DNA of 24,299 bases from a virus. Below are positions 21,408 to 24,299 of the stretch, piece by piece (the stretch's first letter is position 1; every line of letters starts with the position of its first letter). The stretch is taken from positions 1 through 24,299 of the IMG/VR virus record IMGVR_UViG_3300008120_000649; one strand, written 5' to 3'. The notes beneath the pieces were generated by a model, which made no database searches, was not told the origin of the DNA, and saw only the letters and a list, made by a program, of their open reading frames with translations. A program made the position numbers and the translations under genes.

Positions 21408-21426
21408 CTTAATATTTGGAGTGAAT

Positions 21427-21786
21427 ATGATATATGGGTTGTATAAACTTTTTGAGGAAATGATGGCATTTACATTGAATAGGAACCCTCCTAACGAAGA
21501 AAATAAAGAACAAGAACAACCCGAACCTAATGTTAGTTTGTTCTCGAAGATTGCCAATAAGAAAGAGGCTGTCAATCATCCTGAACACTACGGCGGCAAG
21601 GAAAATCCTTATGAAGCAATCAAAGTGATAAGGGCTTGGGAATTGGGATTCTCGCTAGGAAATACGGTCAAATATATTGCTCGTGCAGGAAAGAAGGATC
21701 CTTCGAAGAGGATCGAAGATCTGCATAAAGCGATGTGGTATCTACAAGAAGAGATCAATAGCGAATACGAAAAGATCGCTAAGTGA
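21427..21786 (+). CDS. DUF3310 protein (T7 gp1.7-like nucleotide kinase family)
   Basis: 119 residues from ATG 21427, chosen for GGAG at 21418-21421; a frame reading further upstream would run through the tmRNA and is not real. Residues about 48-112 are the DUF3310 core: VNHPEHYGGKENPYEAIKVIRAWELGFSLGNTVKYIARAGKKDPSKRIEDLHKAMWYLQEE. T7 gp1.7 of this family is a nucleotide kinase acting on dTMP and dGMP, so a role in nucleotide supply is plausible. The N-terminal 45 residues are a poorly conserved, Pro/Glu-rich lead. Confidence 0.85.
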   Translation: MIYGLYKLFEEMMAFTLNRNPPNEENKEQEQPEPNVSLFSKIANKKEAVNHPEHYGGKENPYEAIKVIRAWELGFSLGNTVKYIARAGKKDPSKRIEDLHKAMWYLQEEINSEYEKIAK

Positions 21787-21821
21787 ACTGACACAACAAA
21801 CACACAACAGGAGACTATAAC

Positions 21822-22031
21822 ATGACTAAGACACCATACGAGATCCGCCTCGATCTATTGAATTTTGCACAGAGCCAACTCACAGGTCAGTATTACGCTG
21901 ATCTAGAACGTGCTCGTGAGATTCAAGATCAAGCAGAGCGTGAGACGATGATCTCAAGACTAGGATATCCAACTAAATCTGAAATCTTGCTATTAGCAGA
22001 AGATCTCAAGAGTTTCGTTGATAATAAGTAA
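21822..22031 (+). CDS. Small conserved phage protein, unknown function
   Basis: 69 residues: MTKTPYEIRLDLLNFAQSQL and ending LGYPTKSEILLLAEDLKSFVDNK. Helical with a regular charge pattern. The MTKTPYEIRLDLL start recurs, as I recall, in small proteins of T4-like marine phages near gene 33. CAGGAGAC lies ahead of the ATG. Function unknown. Confidence 0.75.
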   Translation: MTKTPYEIRLDLLNFAQSQLTGQYYADLERAREIQDQAERETMISRLGYPTKSEILLLAEDLKSFVDNK

Positions 22032-22048
22032 TAGATTAGAGGAACTCA

Positions 22049-22282
22049 ATGCAGTTAAATAACATCAAGACATCATCAGATTTTGTGAAAGAGATAACAC
22101 AGCTAGTATCAGATAAGAAGATCGGATTCTTTGATGCTGTCATCTATTATTGCGAGACACACAATATCGAAGTAGAAACTGCGGCTTCGATGATCAAGCA
22201 AAGCACTCTATTGAAATCTAAGATCCAATATGAGGCTGAAGAACTCAATCTGATGAGAAAGACAGCACGACTGCCGATTTAA
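22049..22282 (+). CDS. 33: Late transcription coactivator gp33
   Basis: 77 residues. Bridges RNA polymerase to the sliding clamp so that the gp55-polymerase fires at TATAAATA late promoters. The sequence fits the gp33 type: helical body DKKIGFFDAVIYYCETHNIEVETAASMIKQSTLLKSKIQYEAEELNLM and a short hydrophobic C-terminus KTARLPI of the kind that docks on the clamp. Position before gp59 and gp32 matches T4 order and lifts confidence. GAGGAAC precedes the ATG. Its 3' end overlaps the tail of the reverse-strand endonuclease by 38 bases. Confidence 0.85.
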   Translation: MQLNNIKTSSDFVKEITQLVSDKKIGFFDAVIYYCETHNIEVETAASMIKQSTLLKSKIQYEAEELNLMRKTARLPI

Positions 22283-22775
22283 TTACGTTAGTACGTCTTG
22301 TTATCCAAGCTTTTTTTGCTGATTCTATGCCTCTCGGAATACCTTTACGTCCCATGAGAGCTCTAGCTTCTGGTGATGGATTATAGTTAGGTCTTTTATA
22401 CCCAGATTTTCTTGGATTTTTTTGAGGGCCTCTTGGACCTTTTTCAACTCTAAGTTTTTCTCTTATATGTTCTGGTTTAGGTCCAAATTTACGCCCTTTA
22501 TTAGTAGATCCTCCCTGACCTTCTTCTAAAGTTAAATTAGCCCATTCGTTTGATTTAACTATATTCCATAATTTAGAATAAAAAATTGCAGTATTTTTAA
22601 ATACTTCTTTATCTTTAGTTTGAAATATTATTTCAGTTGAAATACTATAACCATGTTCTTTTAAATGACGTTGCCAATATTTACCTGAGCCGTTATAATT
22701 GTATGGGTTATGAGTAGTTTTACCGAGGTATTTTAACCCGGTCAAATTATGTGTTTTTACATATAAATAGATCAT
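22245..22775 (-). mobile_element. GIY-YIG homing endonuclease gene
   Basis: 176 residues from ATG 22775 on the reverse strand, with AGGAG 8 bases ahead. The N-terminus MIYLYVKTHNLTGLKYLGKT gives the two motifs of the GIY-YIG nuclease (Y3-L-Y5 and Y16-L-G18), followed by NPYNYNGSGKYWQRHL. From about residue 90 the tail is basic and repetitive (KFGPKPEHIREKLR, KNPRKSGYKRPNYNPSPEARALMGRKG), like the NUMOD3-type DNA-binding motifs of such enzymes. It is a free-standing selfish gene between 33 and 59 and runs against them. Its AT-rich codon use differs from its neighbours. A TATAAATA late box is placed ahead of it at 22838-22831. Confidence 0.88.
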
Positions 22776-22798
22776 GCTGTGTCTCCTATTGACATAGA

Positions 22799-22826
22799 GT
22801 AGTTGGGACTCCACTCCGTGAACTAC
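22799..22826. other. Stem-loop in the gp33-gp59 junction
   Basis: GTAGTT (22799-22804) pairs with AACTAC (22821-22826) around a 16-base loop rich in CTCC. It lies between the endonuclease start and gp59. Could be a remnant of the insertion site or an RNA element; undecided. Confidence 0.3.
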
Positions 22827-22830
22827 ATTC

Positions 22831-22838
22831 TATTTATA
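22831..22838 (-). promoter_or_regulatory. Late promoter for the homing endonuclease (TATAAATA, reverse strand)
   Basis: TATTTATA on the forward strand is TATAAATA on the reverse strand, 55 bases ahead of the endonuclease ATG at 22775. Late promoters are known for T4 homing endonucleases such as I-TevI. Confidence 0.65.
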
Positions 22839-22860
22839 TTTTTTTAAATGGAGAAATACA

Positions 22861-23433
22861 ATTACACCATTTGAAGCATACAAATTATATACCGCTATCA
22901 AGAATCATTTCACGACTGAGTCATATGATTACTTCAAATATCACGGCAAAGTCAACGCATCTGAACATACGTTCGAGACACGTAAAGACAAGTACATGTT
23001 CTATAAGCTGTCAAAGCATGAAGATCCTTTGACGTTCCTTGTCGCAAACTTCTCTGAAAATAGCAAGCTATGGGTCGGAGATATGTTTGACACTAACAAA
23101 GAATACGTGTATAATGATTATCTAAGACGTAAGCAGTCACTGACTTATATCTTTAATAATGATATCGATAATCTATTAGAAGATTTCGATGATAACTTCA
23201 AAGTAGAAGAAGGTGATTATCCTCATCTACTTAAACTTCTTAATCGCAAGAAGATATCTAAAGAGACATTCATCATCATCAATGATTGTGTTCGATTCTT
23301 TAGCTCTTGGAATAAGAAGATCACTGATCCAGTCCTATGGCCAAAGATCGCCATGAACTGCAAGAAATTTAGACCTTTCATTGAATATGAAAAGGATAAA
23401 TACTGTGATATCTTGAGAAAGCGTTTTTCTTGA
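22861..23433 (+). CDS. 59: DNA helicase loader gp59, apparent ATT start
   Basis: 190 residues (T4 gp59 has 217). Loads the gp41 helicase onto forked DNA coated with gp32. The conserved body is TPFEAYKLYTAIKNHFTTESYDYFKYHGKVNAS...RKDKYMFYKLSKH, then LTFLVANF, WVGDMF and RRKQSLTYIFNNDI. The conserved N-terminus runs upstream of the first ATG (22996) to ATT at 22861, with no ATG, GTG or TTG before a stop at 22819. GGAG at 22850-22853 is 7 bases ahead of this ATT, so ATT is the likely start codon. Starting at 22996 would lose 45 conserved residues. Confidence 0.88.
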   Translation: MTPFEAYKLYTAIKNHFTTESYDYFKYHGKVNASEHTFETRKDKYMFYKLSKHEDPLTFLVANFSENSKLWVGDMFDTNKEYVYNDYLRRKQSLTYIFNNDIDNLLEDFDDNFKVEEGDYPHLLKLLNRKKISKETFIIINDCVRFFSSWNKKITDPVLWPKIAMNCKKFRPFIEYEKDKYCDILRKRFS

Positions 23434-23484
23434 TATATCATAAATCGTAATAAATCATACATCGTCATACAACGGAGAATATAA
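23434..23484 (+). promoter_or_regulatory. Possible gp32 translational operator
   Basis: The leader between 59 and 32 is A/T-rich and weakly structured, with TAAATC twice (23441, 23451) and ATCGTMATA-like words. T4 gp32 represses its own mRNA by binding such an unstructured stretch next to the ribosome binding site. Suggested by position and composition only. Confidence 0.35.
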
Positions 23485-24299
23485 ATGACTGTAATTAACT
23501 TTGAAGCAATGAAGCAGAATCGCAAGTCAAACTTTGACAAGCTCACTGCAGAACTCAACAAACTGAGCCAGAATACGTCTCAGGAAGGCAATCGTCAAGA
23601 CGACGAAAGGTTTTGGAAACCAGACGTCGATAAGGCAGGGAATGGTTATGCGGTCATCCGTTTTCTTCCCGCGCCAGTCGGAGAAGATGTGCCTTTCGTT
23701 CGCATTTGGGACCATGGGTTCCAGGGTGCTGGTGGTTGGTATATCGAACGGAGCTTGACTACGCTAGGTCAAGCAGATCCTGTATCTGAGTACAACACGA
23801 AGCTCTGGAATTCTGGGATCGAAGCGAATAAGACAATCGTCCGGGCACAGAAGCGTCGTCTTAGCTATTACTCAAACATCATGGTCATCAAGGATCCTAC
23901 TCGTCCTGAGAATGATGGAAAGGTATTCTTGTTCAAGTACGGCAAGAAGATCTTCGACAAGTTGAACGAAGCGATGCATCCTCAGTTCGCTGATGATGTG
24001 AAGATCAACCCATTTGACTTCTGGGAAGGTGCTAACTTCAAGTTGAAGATCCGTCAGGTAGAAGGTTATCGTAACTATGATAAGTCAGAGTTTGATAAGC
24101 CATCTGTCCTGCTCGAAGATGATGCTGCTATGGAGACGATCTGGAAGGGTGAGCATTCCTTGACAGAGCTTGTCGATCTTAAGCACTTCAAGTCGTATGC
24201 TGAGCTCAAGGCAAAGCTCGAGAAGGCATTGGGATCTTCCGCATCTGCTCCAGCAGCTGCACATCATGAAGAGGAAGATGCTTTCCAGATTCCTCAGAA
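23485..24299 (+). CDS. 32: Single-stranded DNA binding protein gp32 (3' end outside window)
   Basis: 271 codons visible, open to the window edge. Coats single-stranded DNA and organises T4-type replication and recombination. N-terminal region MTVINFEAMKQNRKSNFDKLTAEL has the basic self-interaction segment. The OB-fold core follows: AVIRFLPAPVGEDVPFVRIWDHGFQGAGGWYIERSLTTLG, then RRLSYYSNIMVIKDPTRPENDGKVFLFKYGKKIFDKLNEAM and NPFDFWEGANFKLKIRQVEGYRNYDKSEF. An acidic/alanine C-terminus (SAPAAAHHEEEDAFQ) begins at the edge. No cysteine is present, so T4's zinc ligands (H and three C) are missing. GGAG at 23474-23477 supports the start. Confidence 0.95.
   Translation, partial: MTVINFEAMKQNRKSNFDKLTAELNKLSQNTSQEGNRQDDERFWKPDVDKAGNGYAVIRFLPAPVGEDVPFVRIWDHGFQGAGGWYIERSLTTLGQADPVSEYNTKLWNSGIEANKTIVRAQKRRLSYYSNIMVIKDPTRPENDGKVFLFKYGKKIFDKLNEAMHPQFADDVKINPFDFWEGANFKLKIRQVEGYRNYDKSEFDKPSVLLEDDAAMETIWKGEHSLTELVDLKHFKSYAELKAKLEKALGSSASAPAAAHHEEEDAFQIPQ

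Larger units (their letters stand above)
21085..21410 (+). ncRNA. ssrA: Permuted (two-piece, alphaproteobacterial-type) tmRNA
   Basis: tmRNA frees stalled ribosomes and adds a degradation tag to the unfinished protein. Here the acceptor piece comes first: a T-arm, 7-base acceptor strand, discriminator A and encoded CCA end at 21156. The coding piece follows, with a tag frame at 21304-21360 ending in AA-stop, then an H-type pseudoknot. This order (CCA before tag) is the permuted layout known from alphaproteobacteria, where the linker is removed to leave two RNAs. A hairpin GGATAA/TTATCC (21211-21226) and CAAACCA/TGGTTTTG (21235-21252) lie ahead of the tag. Weak point: no good 5' partner for the acceptor strand CGCCUCC is visible; best is AGAGACG at 21183-21189 with two A-C mismatches. 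Exact ends are approximate. Confidence 0.85.

Noticed and set aside
21364-21426. Upstream extension of the DUF3310 reading frame starting at TTG 21364
   Set aside because: It runs through the tmRNA pseudoknot. ATG 21427 has a good ribosome binding site and starts after the RNA.
22762-22769. Forward-strand TATAAATA inside the homing endonuclease start
   Set aside because: It is formed by codons for the conserved YLYV motif on the reverse strand and is 91 bases from gp59 with a stem-loop between; probably chance.
23480-23487. TATAAATG resembling a late promoter at the gp32 start
   Set aside because: It overlaps the start codon itself, so a transcript from it would lack the ribosome binding site.
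1-24299. CRISPR arrays, ordinary tRNA genes and insertion sequences
   Set aside because: No regularly spaced repeats, no complete tRNA cloverleaf other than the tmRNA T-arm, and no transposase or IS ends were seen on either strand.

Overview
This window is part of an AT-rich genome of a T4-like (straboviral-type) myovirus whose host is probably an alphaproteobacterium. The T4 link rests on recognisable T4 gene families: primase gp61, RNase H, the late coactivator gp33, the helicase loader gp59 and the single-stranded DNA binding protein gp32. The order rnh...33-59-32 is the T4 order, and exact TATAAATA late promoters are present. The host inference rests mainly on a two-piece, circularly permuted tmRNA of the alphaproteobacterial type at about 21085-21410.

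Layout. 1-6872 is a late, virion- and lysis-related block. It holds a truncated unknown gene, a Dps/ferritin-like protein, two virion-type proteins behind CATAAATA late promoters, a strong terminator, a small conserved protein, a nucleotidyltransferase-domain protein, a candidate inner-membrane spanin, a large modular protein that looks like an internal capsid polyprotein, a lipoprotein (candidate outer spanin), and a second protein with a capsid-targeting-like N-terminus. 6873-12281 starts at a near-perfect sigma70 promoter and encodes DNA and nucleotide metabolism: primase, a class II (B12-dependent) ribonucleotide reductase, a DUF1289 protein, a RuvC-like nuclease, a glutaredoxin and several small proteins. 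12273-13604 has a TATAAATA promoter, a candidate holin and a glycosyltransferase. 13617-14974 is a reverse-strand group of five small genes. Two of them are led by near-identical 57-base promoter cassettes, and a third related promoter at 15072 fires in the opposite direction. 15134-24299 is a long forward block: conserved phage proteins, RNase H, DUF6433, PhoH, a PD-(D/E)XK nuclease, a DUF6065 protein, the tmRNA, a DUF3310 protein, gp33, a reverse-strand GIY-YIG homing endonuclease inserted between 33 and 59, gp59 (apparently starting at ATT) and the start of gp32.

How the genes work together. Primase, gp59, gp32, RNase H and the RuvC-like and PD-(D/E)XK nucleases serve replication and recombination. 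The reductase and glutaredoxin supply deoxynucleotides. gp33 switches on the TATAAATA late promoters that drive the virion and lysis genes. The tmRNA has both an early-type promoter and a TATAAATA late motif, so it may be made throughout infection.

The most notable items are the tmRNA with its unusual tag, the capsid polyprotein with regularly spaced LxE sites, and the three promoter cassettes whose predicted transcription start falls on a conserved ATGATGAAAACAAA. All calls come from reading the sequence; no database search was possible.
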